This document shows, one piece after another, positions 1 through 10,004 of a DNA stretch of 64,000 bases. Every line of letters begins with the position of its first letter. The stretch's first letter is position 1. The notes beneath the pieces were generated by a model, which saw only the letters and a program-made list of their open reading frames with translations, searched no databases and was not told where the DNA came from. Origin of the DNA: Rhizomys pruinosus (Eukaryota; Chordata; Mammalia; Rodentia; Spalacidae). The stretch covers positions 4,907,673 to 4,971,672 of the forward strand of contig VZQC01007982.1 in NCBI GenBank assembly GCA_009823505.1, read 5' to 3'. A program made the position numbers and the translations under genes.

Positions 1-168
1 ACTGTATTGCTTCAAGTGTACTCCTGTAGTACAATGCGTGGACATCAGAAGCACGCACTGGATCTCCTGGAACTGGAGTTATGGTTGTAAGTGCTAGGAA
101 TCAAACCCAGGTCCTCTGCAAGAAAAGCCATACTTTTAACCACGGAGTCATCTCTCTCTGGCCCCTAT
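1..168 (-). mobile_element. B2-type SINE, partial
   Basis: Reverse-oriented tRNA-derived SINE. Its B2 head, read on the minus strand, lies at the right end as the complement of ccatctctctctggcccc; the part further left matches the body 'cctggaactggagttatgg'. The left end runs off the window. It is diverged, so it is an old copy. Confidence 0.75.
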
Positions 169-315
169 ATTTTATCATTTCAATTATCCGATTTTCAACT
201 ACTGTTATGGATTTTTTAAGGGATAAAATATTCTGGAAGTAGGTTGTGGTGATATTTGTACAATCTGTGAATATACTAAAATCCATCAAATTGTCTGTGC
301 ACTTTAAAAGCACGA

Positions 316-497
316 ATAATGGGTTGGGGAAATGGTTCAATGGCTGACATGGCTTGCTGCGTGAGCCTGAGGACCTGTGTTCAATCCCAGAAACCCCACA
401 GTGGAAGGACAGAACAAACTCCCAAAAGCTGTCCTCTGGCAACTACAGCATGGGTGCAGCCTCACACACACATCGCACAAATTCACATAAATAATGT
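316..497 (+). mobile_element. Old B2/B3-class SINE
   Basis: The head 'gggttggggaaatggttcaa' and a box-B-like 'gtgttcaatccca' are recognisable, followed by the variant body 'gtcctctggcaactacag' and a CA-rich tail. It is strongly diverged. Confidence 0.65.
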
Positions 498-1052
498 AAG
501 GTGGGCAGTCCTCTGAAAAGGATGGACTTTTGATGTTGAAGGTTTTCTCACTCAACAAGACTCGGAGATCCAGCAACTCCTCCAGCTTACGTAGAGGGAA
601 GGGCTAGAGCAAAGCCCACCCTCAGCAAGATTTGCGCAAGGCTTGCAAGAATGCCTACGGAACTCTGGGAAGCCGCAGGAGCCATGTAGTGGGAGGAGCC
701 ATGGGCATACATCCGGCTGGTGTTCTCTTGCCCTTCTGTCTCCATGGGTGGAGGGCACCGAGTTCATGCCTGGGCTCTGGGAAGACATGAGGGAAAAGCA
801 AATTGCCGCTCAGATAAAAAGTGATATCTTGCACTTATCACTTTGTAGGCCAGCCTAAATAAATTCTCTCATGTTCCCCGAATTAAGATTGGAGAGCCTG
901 CTCCTTGTTTTGCCTGGTAACTAGGAACCCAGATAGTGGCAGAGGTAGGGGTGGGAAGCCACATGCATGGGTGGTATTCCACGCCCCCCAGGAAATCTCT
1001 GTGACAAATACTAATAGTAATGATAATAATAAATAAATAATTTAAAAGCTAC
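498..1052. other. Low-copy DNA, no gene seen
   Basis: No open frame here has splice sites or family resemblance. A possible polyadenylation hexamer lies near 860 (aataaa) with GC-rich sequence before it, so part may be an old LTR, but I found no paired ends. Confidence 0.4.
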
Positions 1053-1272
1053 CATAGGACTGAAGAGATGGTTCAGTGGTTAAGAACACTTGCTTCGCTT
1101 GCAGGGGACCTGAGCTCTGTTCCCAGAACCAGGCTCACAACCATCCATAATGCAAGTTTCACAGGATCAAATTCCCTCTTCTGGCTTCTGCAGGCACCAC
1201 ACATGCATGTAGTACACGTACATGCATGCAGGCAAAACATTCATGAACATAAAATAAATCTTTTTTTAAATC
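1053..1272 (+). mobile_element. B2/B3-class SINE
   Basis: Head 'gactgaagagatggttcagt', a pol III box-B-like region and the tail 'aaaataaatc' plus a T run give a complete but diverged copy. It lies about 40 bp upstream of the MaLR provirus. Confidence 0.75.
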
Positions 1273-1314
1273 GGCTAACATAAATTATGTTCAAAAGGAA
1301 TAAAGGAAACCATG

Positions 1315-1657
1315 TGTGGTGGTTTGAATGAGTGTCCCCCCATAGGCTTTAAGTATTCAGACATTTGTCTCCAGTTGGTGGCACTGTTCTTGGAAGGTGT
1401 GGCCATGCTAGAGGAAGTACATTATTGGGGCAGGCTTAGTGAGTTTAACAAGCCTTGTGGTCTCCTGTCCTCTGCTTCCTATGCTCATTGCAAGATGTGA
1501 CCCTCAGCTTGCTGCTCCATCTCCAGCCACCATGCCTCCCGCCACAATGGACTCTAATTCCCTGGACCCATCAATCGTAAGCTCAAATAAACTCTTCCTT
1601 TTATAAGTTTCTTTGGTCATGGTGTTTTATCACAGCAACAGAAAAGTGACTAATACA
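1315..1657 (+). repeat. 5' LTR of the MaLR element
   Basis: It begins TGTGGTGGTTTGAATGAG and ends GACTAATACA. A polyadenylation signal aataaa lies near 1587. Relative to the 3' LTR it lacks a short segment near 1400 and another near 1470. Confidence 0.92.
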
Positions 1658-1704
1658 GTTATTTGGTACCAGAGAGTGGGCTGTTGGCTGTGAAGAACCT
1701 GACC

Positions 1705-2907
1705 ATGTGGATGTTTGGAGAAATGTGGAAGACTTTGGAACTTTGGGCTAGAAAAGCTGTTGACTACTGTAAGCAGAGCTTAACAGACCATTCTAGTAGA
1801 AGCCTGGAAGAAAGCATTGCTGCAAAAAATGTAGTTCCAGAGGAAAATAAAGACTTAGGCAGCAACTGGGATATTTTGATAAAGAGTCTGGCAGCAGTTT
1901 GCCCACAGCCCAAATGCTTGCCTGATGCTAATTTGAAAAGCAATGGACTAATGTCTTTGGTGGAGGATATTTCAAGACAGCCTAATGTAGAAATGGTGGC
2001 GAGGCTATTAATGGTGAATATTGTACAGATCTACAGTGAAGAAGGGCAGATGGGGCAGAAAGAAATGCAGAATGTACAGTTTGGATCTGAAAACCCCACT
2101 AGGAAGATTAAAGGTGGTGCCAAGGCTTGTGAAGGAGAGTTTCCTTTTGATAAGGAGATTAAAGTGATTAAGGAGAGGCCTAGCTATTTACAAGTAAACA
2201 ATGGAAAAAGTGAGATTAAAGCGATTAAGGAACGGGCTTGTGATTTACAAGTAAACAACAGAAATAGTACCTTCAGGGCAAGACCACACCCAGCTAATCA
2301 TCAAACTTTTGAAAGGAAAATACTGAAAGGATTTTCTGCTCCAAGTTCAGGACAGAGAAAAGTTGCAAATGTGGTTGAAATAGGCCAGGGTCCATCCCAA
2401 ACTTGCAGCCAAACTCGGCAGTTTCATTCACATGGTGCTGGCTTTAGAGGCATGAAGTTTGCAAGAGTGAAGGGGTCATCAGTTCTTCCTCTGTGGTTCC
2501 AGAGAGCTGCCAAGGTCAGGCAGAGTGCTCCAGGGGCATCCCTGCATAAAGAAGGCCCTGATAGGCCATTGCATGAAGCTGTGAATGTGAAGTCTGGTTG
2601 GCAGTGGAGACCCCAAGAAGACATTCGAGATGCCAGACCTGTGAGATATTTGCCAAGCAGAGCTGCATACAGGGAGTGGTACCAGTCTAAGAAAGAGATG
2701 TATGTTGCAAGCAAAGCTGGAAGAGCTGAGCCATCTAAGCCCTTTGGAAGTCAAGTCCCAGAAGTCGCACATGGAGCTACCAGACTTGGTGTTTGCCCTG
2801 CAGGTTTTCGGTCTTGTTTTGGTCCATTATTTCCTCACTATGCCTCTATTCCTCCCTTTTGGAATGGGAATGTGTATTCAGTTCCACTGTACATTGGGAG
2901 TATGTAA
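1705..2907 (+). CDS. Open frame in MaLR internal region (400 codons)
   Basis: This frame fills most of the space between the two LTRs. The first ATG is at 1705; the frame is open upstream to 1663. The product would be 400 residues, with no signal peptide, membrane segment, zinc knuckle or protease motif that I can see. Two adjacent 57-bp units (2155-2211 and 2212-2268) give an in-frame 19-residue tandem repeat, each with an IKxIKER...LQVNN core. The C-terminal ~60 residues are rich in aromatic residues, Pro and Gly and correspond to the best conserved part of MaLR internals. From position in the element it could be a remnant of a gag-like gene, but I see no diagnostic motif and do not assign a function. 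The frame may be open by chance, since the element is only moderately aged. Confidence 0.45.
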   Translation: MWMFGEMWKTLELWARKAVDYCKQSLTDHSSRSLEESIAAKNVVPEENKDLGSNWDILIKSLAAVCPQPKCLPDANLKSNGLMSLVEDISRQPNVEMVARLLMVNIVQIYSEEGQMGQKEMQNVQFGSENPTRKIKGGAKACEGEFPFDKEIKVIKERPSYLQVNNGKSEIKAIKERACDLQVNNRNSTFRARPHPANHQTFERKILKGFSAPSSGQRKVANVVEIGQGPSQTCSQTRQFHSHGAGFRGMKFARVKGSSVLPLWFQRAAKVRQSAPGASLHKEGPDRPLHEAVNVKSGWQWRPQEDIRDARPVRYLPSRAAYREWYQSKKEMYVASKAGRAEPSKPFGSQVPEVAHGATRLGVCPAGFRSCFGPLFPHYASIPPFWNGNVYSVPLYIGSM

Positions 2908-3090
2908 TTTGTCTTTTGATTTTACAGGAGCTTACAGTGTAGGAGATTGGCCTGAGTCTCAGAAGAGACTTTGGACTGTAGACTTTTGAATGGCTTTGAA
3001 ACTGGTAAAGACTATGGGGACTTTTAAGGTTGGACTAAATGCATTTTGCATTTTATATGGTCAGGAGCCTATGGGGGCCAGGGAGTGGAA

Positions 3091-3450
3091 TGTGGTGGTT
3101 TGAATGAGTGTCCCCCATAGGCTTTAAGTATTCAGACATTTGTCTCCAGTTGGTGGCACTGTTCTTGAAGGTCTTAGAAGGTGTGGCCATGCTAGAGGAA
3201 GTACGTTATTGGGGGCAGGCTTAGTGAGTTTAACAAGCCTCGTGGTCTACAGTTGCTCTCTCTCTGCTTCCTGTGCTCATTGTGAGATGTGACCCTCAGT
3301 TTGCTGCTCCAGCTCCAAGCCACCATGCCTCCCACCACAATGGACTCTAATTCCCTGGAACCGTCAATTGTAAACTCAAATAAACTCTTCCTTTTATAAG
3401 TTCCTTTGGTCATGGTGTTTTATTACAGCAACAGAAAAGTGACTAATACA
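3091..3450 (+). repeat. 3' LTR of the MaLR element
   Basis: Same ends as the 5' LTR. It is followed directly by the target duplication CCATG. The polyadenylation signal aataaa is near 3379. Confidence 0.92.
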
Positions 3451-3559
3451 CCATGTCTACAGAATTAAAAGGAAGCATAAGAATTTCATGTCATCAGATA
3501 GAGTATCAACAAGATAGAATTCATTTTAAAAATTACCTTTATTGTAAAAAAAATTTTTA

Positions 3560-3990
3560 ATTACCTTTATTTCATTGCTTGTAACTGACAGCCCAGTTCT
3601 CGCAAACGGAATGTGGCAGAGGTGGTGGTATATAGTGAGTCCGTCATCGCAGAGGTAACTCCTTTTGAGGAATCTGGATGCCCTGTCATAAGGACACTTG
3701 AGCATCCCCATGGAGAAGGCCACATGGTGGGCAACTGAGGCCTCCTGCCAAGAACCAATGAGGAACTGAAGCCTCCTTCCCACAACCATGTGAGTGGGCA
3801 CCTTGGAAGCAAATCCTGCAGCTCTAGCCAGGCCTATCCAAAAACATCTCACGAATAACCCCAGGAGAAACCCTGAGCTGGGTAGGGCCACACAGGTCAT
3901 CTGCCCTTGATTCCAGACCCTCAGACACTTCTGTCTCACCAGACTTGTGTTTGTTGGTTTTTAAGCAGCTAGGCTGGGGAATACTGTGTT
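3560..3990 (-). repeat. Ancient mammalian interspersed repeat
   Basis: On the minus strand the order of motifs (a TGGCAGGAGGCCTCAGTT-like block, then a CATGTGG...TCTCCATGGGG-like block) resembles an old repeat shared by mammals. I cannot assign its class. Minus-strand frames over it are incidental. Confidence 0.4.
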
Positions 3991-4374
3991 ATGCAGCAAT
4001 CATAACTAAAACATGCGAAGAGGAAAGAGCTAAAGCAATCAAAGGAAAGAATTAAATAGAAAAACATTACCACACAGCTAATTGTGGTTTAATGCAAGGA
4101 AGGTTTTTATGCAGTCTGAGCAGCTCACAATGGAATAGTTACCACTTTAAAGTAGTCTGACGCTTGTCATTTAGAGATGTCAACCAAAGAAAGATGGCCA
4201 CTGAGCACAACAATGACTGTGATTTTCTTCCCTGGTGCCTAGATCTTTTCAATAGAGATGACCTCTGTTTATAGTTACAGTGGGATACCACCTCTACCAT
4301 CTGTTCTCCAGAATGAATTACAAGTAGTCTATGATTATGAAATACATGCATAAAGATTTTTTTTAAGTAAAAGT

Positions 4375-4510
4375 AAGCCAGGGGCAGTGGTAGATGCCTT
4401 ATACTCCTAGTACTTAGGAAGCTAAGGCAAGAATATCCCTGGAGCATAGAAGTTGAAGATCAGTCTAAACAACACTATAAGACTGGTCTCAAAATACTAA
4501 AATTTAAAAA
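4375..4510 (+). mobile_element. Very old B1-like SINE
   Basis: The order 'ccaggggcagtggtagatgc', 'ctagtacttaggaagct', 'agactggtctcaaaa' follows B1 but is heavily diverged, suggesting a proto-B1 or old monomer. Confidence 0.55.
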
Positions 4511-4556
4511 AATACATAAAAGAATTAGGATAACTACAGCAATTAAAGTTAAGCAT

Positions 4557-4930
4557 TGTGGGTTGGAAAGATGGCTCTGTGGTTAAGATAACAGGCTACA
4601 GCAGGGCTTGGTGACACACACCTTTAATCTCTGCACTTGGGATGCAGAGGCAGGCAGATCTCTGAGTTCAAGGCCAGCCTGGTCTACATAGCAAGTTCTA
4701 GGACAGCTGGAGCTACAGGAAGACCCTGTCTCAGAACAAAAAAAGATAACAGGCTACTCCTGCAGAGGGCCCCGGTTTGGTTCCCTAGCACCTACATGGC
4801 AGCTAACAACTGCCAATGACTACAGTTCCAAGGGACCTGACACGCTCTTCTGACCCCAGAGGTCATTGCATGGCATAGGAGCACTGACATACATGCAGGC
4901 AACACACTCATACACATTAAATAAAAAATA
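4557..4930 (+). mobile_element. B2-type SINE interrupted by a B1
   Basis: The head (4557-4598) and the remainder (4759-4930) are one B2 split by a B1. The B1 insertion duplicated 'aagataacaggctac' (4584-4598 and 4744-4758). Confidence 0.88.
4602..4743 (+). mobile_element. B1 SINE inside the B2
   Basis: Typical B1 with 'ggcagatctctgagttcaag', 'ccagcctggtctacatagc' and 'accctgtctcag' plus an A-rich tail. Its 15-bp target duplication proves that it entered the older B2. Confidence 0.9.
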
Positions 4931-6301
4931 ATAATTTTTAAAATTAAGCATTGTGAAATCTCAGGAAACAGAACACTCCAGTCCCTAACCAGGGAGATGG
5001 TGCTTCAGTAGGTCTGGGTAGAACCTGGGAATGCATTCTTTGAGATGTCCCCTAGCTAACTCCGCTAGCTAACTCCGCTTAGTGACTTCCTTCCTTAGAC
5101 TATCCCTCCCAACTTTCTGTCACCTCTGTGCTTCTGTTAGGAGCTAAATGTTACTCAACTTAAGATAAATTAAAGATTCCTTAATATGGGTAGAAAAAAA
5201 AGAGGGCAGAAGATCCCAGGAGGCTAGTGTGAGGTCGGGGTCCCTCCCTCACAGACAACTGCAAATCTCGCTCCTGTTCATAAGAGCTGTTCTGTCTGAT
5301 ATGGATGGCAGCCAGTCTCCATTGAAGACGGAGGAGGTTCACAGACTCTCCTGGCTCAAACAAACATCTGAGTGGCCCAGAGTCAACTATTCCATTTCCG
5401 GGCTTCCTACCTACAGACAGACTGGTAATCCTCTCCGCACCGGATACAGGACAGAAACACCTAGCTGCCAAACCACCATTTCCCCCATAAGCCTCTCCTC
5501 CTCGTTATCTCGGCCTTCTTGTTTCTAGAAACAAAATCTGAGCTGAAATTGCACTACCTGGAAAACTCAACTGATCAGTTTTCTCCAGCATCCCAATAAA
5601 CCCTGTGGCGAAAGGAGGGCTCGCACATATTAATCAACGCACAATCTGAGGCAGAAGTGGAAAGACGGCACCTGATGTGCTTTTCAGCTGGGTCCCGGCT
5701 TAATTCTGAACATATTCTGCAGGTTGGGTGTCAGGCAGCTGAAGGATGATCAGTCTATGCTGGAATTAAACCTGCTGTGATGTTAATGAAGATCCACCTG
5801 TGGGCTCGCTGGAAGGTAATTTAGATCTACATAATTATGACTTAATCCCTCACCCTGTGACATCAAAAAGGTCTCTACCCAAATGCAAGCTGCCCTGTTT
5901 TGTGCCACAAAGAGTACACATGTGCATTCCTGTTCCCTTTTGTGTGCAGCACCTCACATCGGTCACGATAGCTTTATTAAATGGTGTGACCTGACCCAAT
6001 TCTTGCTTGTGGGAAAGGCACTGTCTCCTAATCAAAACCACAAAGTGGCTGAGCAAGCTGTGAAAAGAAATCAGGACCTGCATCTAAAATAGTAGATTAA
6101 CTGCCCAGGAGGGAAACGTGCCCATAGCAGTGGGGGTGGTTCTGCAGGAACTCCTTTATTCAGTGGTGGCCACTGGAGATGCTGCCTCTAGCAGTTAAAG
6201 GTGAAGAAATCCTCAAGGCTATTTTTTAGTACCAGCTCTTGGGACCAAGTGGCAGAAAATCGCCACTGGGATACTTCAGCACCCACATCAAATTCTAGGG
6301 C
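4931..6301. other. Mostly single-copy DNA, no gene recognised
   Basis: I see no SINE or LTR with clear ends. A 13-bp unit 'tagctaactccgc' is duplicated in tandem near 5053-5079. Around 5690-5890 the sequence is AT-rich with several homeodomain-like TAAT cores and no repeat signature. An 'aataaa' near 5596 in a GC-richer context could mark an old LTR. Open frames here lack splice or start support. Confidence 0.4.
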
Positions 6302-6562
6302 TGTGGTGGTTTGAATGAGAATGTTTCCTATAGGCTCCAAGTATTCAGAAAATGTTTTGGTAGGTGCAGCCATGCTGGAGAAAGCACATCACTGGGGGCG
6401 GGCTTTGCTTGAGGGATCTCCAGTCACCCTCTGATCCTGTGCCTGCTTCAAGATGTGAGCCTCTGCTTTCTGCTCCTCCCTGGCACCTCCTGCCACCATG
6501 CCTCTCCGCCACAAGAGACTGTATTTCTCCTGGAACCATAAGCACAAATATACCAAATAAAG
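6302..6562 (+). mobile_element. MaLR (ORR1-like) LTR, 3'-truncated
   Basis: It begins TGTGGTGGTTTGAATGAGAA and follows the ORR1 order to 'accaaataaag', then stops short of the usual ACTAATACA end. Confidence 0.75.
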
Positions 6563-6849
6563 GGGCCCGGTAACCCTCCCACCAAGATTTCTGGGTACTA
6601 ACATGAGGTTTAGGCTTAAATACAGAGAGAGAGAGATGCATCATCAAGCAGTCATGGTGAAGGTGTGGTCCTACAAGGTGGTCCAATAAGTTTCTACTGC
6701 AGTTGTGGTCAGGTAAATCATGGAACTGTTCATTACTGAGGGTACAGTCTTGCCCTCACAGTCTGCAAGTGGAGCTGGAGGAAATCTGTTCTGGAAGGTT
6801 TTCCTAGAATGCAGAGTGACCTAAGAGTACACAAATGCTAAACATAAAA

Positions 6850-6993
6850 AAAAAAAAGACTGAGAGAAAGATGCAGGATAGTTATGGCAGAATGCATGAT
6901 CTGGGGTGGGGGGAGGGGAAAGGGGAATATGTCTAAACTGAACTGAGAAATGATGTCTGAAATAACACAAAAACATCAATAAAAGCATTTTAA
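6850..6993 (+). mobile_element. L1 3' end fragment
   Basis: It contains 'gactgagagaaagatgcagg', 'gcagaatgcatgatctgg', the G-rich tract characteristic of rodent L1 3' UTRs, and an 'aataaaagcatttt' end. Confidence 0.7.
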
Positions 6994-7110
6994 AAAAAGG
7001 GTACAGCTCTTCTGACCTCCGCGGCATTGCACGACATGGGTGCACAGACTTGCATGCAGACAGTACATTCATACACATACAGAAATAAATAAAATTAATA
7101 AAAAAAAAAG
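6994..7110 (+). mobile_element. 5'-truncated B2 SINE
   Basis: Only the B2 3' half is present ('tctgacctccgcggcattgc' to 'tacagaaataaataaa'). It is flanked by 'aaaagggtacag' on both sides, consistent with a truncated L1-mediated insertion of about 90 bp. Confidence 0.8.
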
Positions 7111-7625
7111 GGTACAGAAATGACTTTTACTAATGGATATCATCTGGACTAACAACTTTTAATTAATGTCAGCAAAACCATGCACTTTGGGGTCTGTTTC
7201 TCCTTGGGAACCTCAGTTAGGTACTCCAGCAAAATAGATAATGAGTGAATGTGAGTGAGCTTGAGAAATAACATGTCAGAGCACACACACATCTCACTGC
7301 ACACAGTAGAGAAACCTGTGACCTTGGAAGAAAGAGTTACTAGAGATTAAAAGGCCTGATGCTCTATTGAGATAAAGGTGACTGGAACTCGAACTTGTAC
7401 TTCCCCAGTGAAGCTGGAGAAACCATTTTGAATAAATTATGGGTGTGGCCTGAGAGGAAGAGTGGGAGAAAGGGGTCCAGAGTAGTTCCTAGGCTGAGGA
7501 CAAGAGCTCCACCCGCACAGGTTGGGAAGACAGAAAGAGATCCGTTGGCACAGTTCTCTAATAGAAAGCTAGGGGAACTAGCGTCCTCCGAGTTCAGGGC
7601 CTCTCTTAAAACTTAAGAAATTACA

Positions 7626-7761
7626 TGGGAGGCAGAGGCAGGCAGATCTTTGTGAGTTCAAGGCCAGCCTGGTCTACAGAGTGAGTTCCAGGACAGCTGG
7701 GGCTACAGGGAGACCCAGTCTCAAAAAGACCAAAAAAACCCAAAACAAAACAAAACAAAAA
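7626..7761 (+). mobile_element. 5'-truncated B1 SINE
   Basis: B1 starts at the 'gggaggcagaggcaggcag' block and ends in a (AAAAC)n tail. The flanks 'aacttaagaa[a/g]tta' are near-identical target duplications. Confidence 0.85.
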
Positions 7762-7924
7762 AACTTAAGAAGTTATGTCAAGGAAAGGGTCAAGGATGTT
7801 TGCAAAAGTACAGGGCATTGGGGCCTGGTTGAAAGCTTGGTGCTGAGTTCGACTCTACCCTTTGATCATTTGGATACTGAAATGATAACTCCTCAGTGAT
7901 GGAGAAATATTAGGTCCTGAATGG

Positions 7925-8268
7925 GACTCAAATGATTGCCATCTGCCCCCCTGAAACCCTCTCCCCAGCTCCTCTGATACGACTCAATCCTGATCACAGG
8001 GAACTCCCTGAACCTGAGTCCTGCCTCATTGAACTGCCCGGAAATCCACCCTGCACCTGCCTTCCCGATATGAGCCCACTTCATCCCCAGACTCCATGCC
8101 CCTCCCCAAATACAGAAAGATAGGAAAGCCCTCCTCGTCCAGATCTGTAGAAGGTGCCCGCTGGACCACAGGGCGGTGCCATCTCGGCTTTGCTCCCTAA
8201 TAAACCCGATCGTTCCGTAGGTCGGTTTCGCCCTCTTTTCTGGCCTCATATTTCCTTACGCTCAGTGC
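7925..8268 (+). mobile_element. Possible ERV LTR 3' portion
   Basis: 'tttgctccctaataaacccg' followed by a CG-containing, T/C-rich stretch looks like an LTR polyadenylation signal and U5. No paired end or target duplication was found. Confidence 0.35.
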
Positions 8269-8269
8269 A

Positions 8270-8621
8270 TGTGATGGTTACTCGTCATGGTCAGCTCGAT
8301 GGGATTTGGAGTCACCATGGAAACAAAGCTCTGTCTGTGTCTGTGAGGGATTTTCTAGGTTAGGTTAATTGAGGTAGGCCAACCCAGCCTAGATGTGGGT
8401 AGCCATTTTCCATGGGCTGAGGTCCCTGATCCACAGAGAAAGGGGGCTGAGCATCAGCACTCAGTGCCCTCTGCTCCCTGACTGCAGACAGCATGAGCAG
8501 CTGCCACCTGCTCCCGCCACCATGCTGTCCGTCATGGACCTTCACCTCCAACCGTGAGCCGGAATAAACCTTTCCTTCAGTAACTGCTTTTGTAACGTCC
8601 ATGAGAAAAGTAACCAATATA
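8270..8621 (+). mobile_element. MaLR-type LTR (MT/ORR1 class)
   Basis: It starts TGTGATGGTTACTCGTC and has the typical '...gtgagccggaataaacc...' polyadenylation region and 'gagaaaagtaaccaatata' end. The subfamily is not resolved. Confidence 0.75.
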
Positions 8622-9026
8622 ATAACTTAGAACATGCCTTATTTGGAAATAGAATGTTCTAGAGACAATTAGATAAGATGATGTTTTACTGGAGTAAAGT
8701 GGGTCTCAATAAATGTGGTTTCCCTACAAAAAGGGCAGTGTGGATGAAAGCGCTTCCCCAAATATGCCATCTTGGCCTCGAGAAGACAGCAGAAGAAGGA
8801 GGCCTAGTCTTGCTTTCTCTTCATTCTGTGTTCTGAAGCAGGCTGTAAAACATAAGCGAGGTTACTCTCTCACCTTCTCCTTTAAAGACCTTGATGAGAT
8901 AGGGGTCCTGCCCAGTGCTGGAGGGAAGCGATGTCACACAGACCTAGAAGAATTGATGCAAACAGGCCTTGCTAAGCCTCATCCATCCAGATCATATTAT
9001 TGTTCCTGCTATAAAACTGTCCACAG
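8622..9026. other. No feature recognised
   Basis: Low-copy sequence between an LTR and a B1. The plus-strand frame over 8713-9162 runs into the B1 and has no independent support. Confidence 0.4.
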
Positions 9027-9200
9027 CCGGGCGTGGTGGTGCATGCCTTTAATCCTAGCACTCAGTAGGCAGAGGCAGGTGGATCTTTGTGAGTTCAGTG
9101 AGTTCCAGGACAGCTGGGGCTACAGGGAGACCGTGTCTCGAAAAGAAATCCAAAATAAATAAAAAAAAAATTAAAAAAAATAAGAATAAAAAAAAAAACA
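9027..9200 (+). mobile_element. B1 SINE with internal deletion
   Basis: It begins 'gccgggcgtggtggtgcatg' and lacks the 'aaggccagcctggtctacagag' segment in the middle, so 'gtgagttcagtgagttcc' is a junction. It ends in an A-rich tail. Confidence 0.88.
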
Positions 9201-9303
9201 TAATCCCACAAAAATCACATCATTTCCCCATTTCCTGTGTCTTCATTTAGGAAGGTATTCATGTCACATAAGATGGATGTCATCTAAGTTGAACAATAAA
9301 TAC

Positions 9304-9970
9304 TGTAGGAAGCTTTCTTTTTATGCTGAACAGGGACCATGTGGCCCTGCTAAGGGGAATGGGAACGCAGTGCCTGCTTTGCAGACACTGTGGGGAGCTG
9401 ACCCCTTGACACAGAGGCCAGCTGGCTACCTTCTGTAGCCCAGCCTGAGTGGTACTTCCAACTCAGGCCCTTAGCCTGGACCCACGAGACACATGTTCCA
9501 CTCTTGGCCATGACTTCCCACCTGCCCAGAGACTGCTGAACCCTGGACAGGAATTGCAGGCTGCTGGCTGTTGGCCTCCCTTCAGCCAATGTCCACTCAC
9601 AACATCAGCTACCTAGATTGGGGTCCACAAAGGGAACCTTTTTCCAGCCCACTGGCTACCCGAACGAAATGCAGGCCTACCTTAGCCTGTATGCACTCAA
9701 TAATTAATAAAAATAGTGATGATGTAACTATGAAATTCAAATTTATTCCTTGCTACAGCCTGCTTTTATAAACTAAATGACGTCAGTTCCCAGGACCAAT
9801 CATAAGTCCCCCAACTCCCTGCCACTGCCCACCATTGCCCCACCCAGCATCACACAAGTAGGCCACATTGCTTGCTCTTCCTTGGGGTGGGATCAGACCC
9901 TCAGCCATGCAGTGCCCTGAGGCGTGCTAGTTGGAAAGCTAGCCTGCAATTCAAGTTAAATTTCCCCACA
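9304..9970 (-). mobile_element. Solo ERV LTR (copy A of a CRE-bearing family)
   Basis: A 667-bp TG...CA unit, homologous along its length to 57018-57636. Read on the minus strand it has promoter logic: a CCAAT-type ATTGG, a perfect TGACGTCA, then TTTATAAAAG, then the transcribed part. Flanks 'aaatac' and 'gaagac' match at only four of six positions, so the duplication has decayed or the ends are slightly off. The 6-bp duplication of copy B points to ERVK. No internal retroviral sequence adjoins it. Confidence 0.8.
9778..9785 (-). promoter_or_regulatory. CRE/ATF palindrome in solo LTR A
   Basis: Perfect TGACGTCA directly upstream (minus strand) of the TTTATAAAA element at 9763-9772. The same pair is preserved in copy B, so it is a family promoter feature. 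Confidence 0.7.
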
Positions 9971-10004
9971 GAAGACATTTGTTAAATTTTTTAGTATAAT
10001 ATTT

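Larger units (their letters stand above)
1315..3450 (+). mobile_element. Complete MaLR (ORR1-type) LTR retrotransposon
   Basis: Two direct LTRs (1315-1657 and 3091-3450), both TG...CA, flank a 1.43-kb internal region. Exact 5-bp target duplications CCATG sit at 1310-1314 and 3451-3455, the size expected for ERVL/MaLR insertions. The 3' internal end (from about 2790) closely matches what I remember of other mammalian MaLR internals, including the purine-rich stretch 'gccagggagtggaa' just before the 3' LTR. MaLRs are non-autonomous and are thought to use ERVL enzymes; no protease or polymerase is present. By hand count the two LTRs differ by about 14 substitutions and a few indels over ~320 aligned bases, so the insertion is neither very recent nor ancient. 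Confidence 0.92.

Noticed and set aside
8713..9162. 149-codon frame, plus strand
   Set aside because: Its end is B1 sequence and there are no splice signals or conserved motifs.
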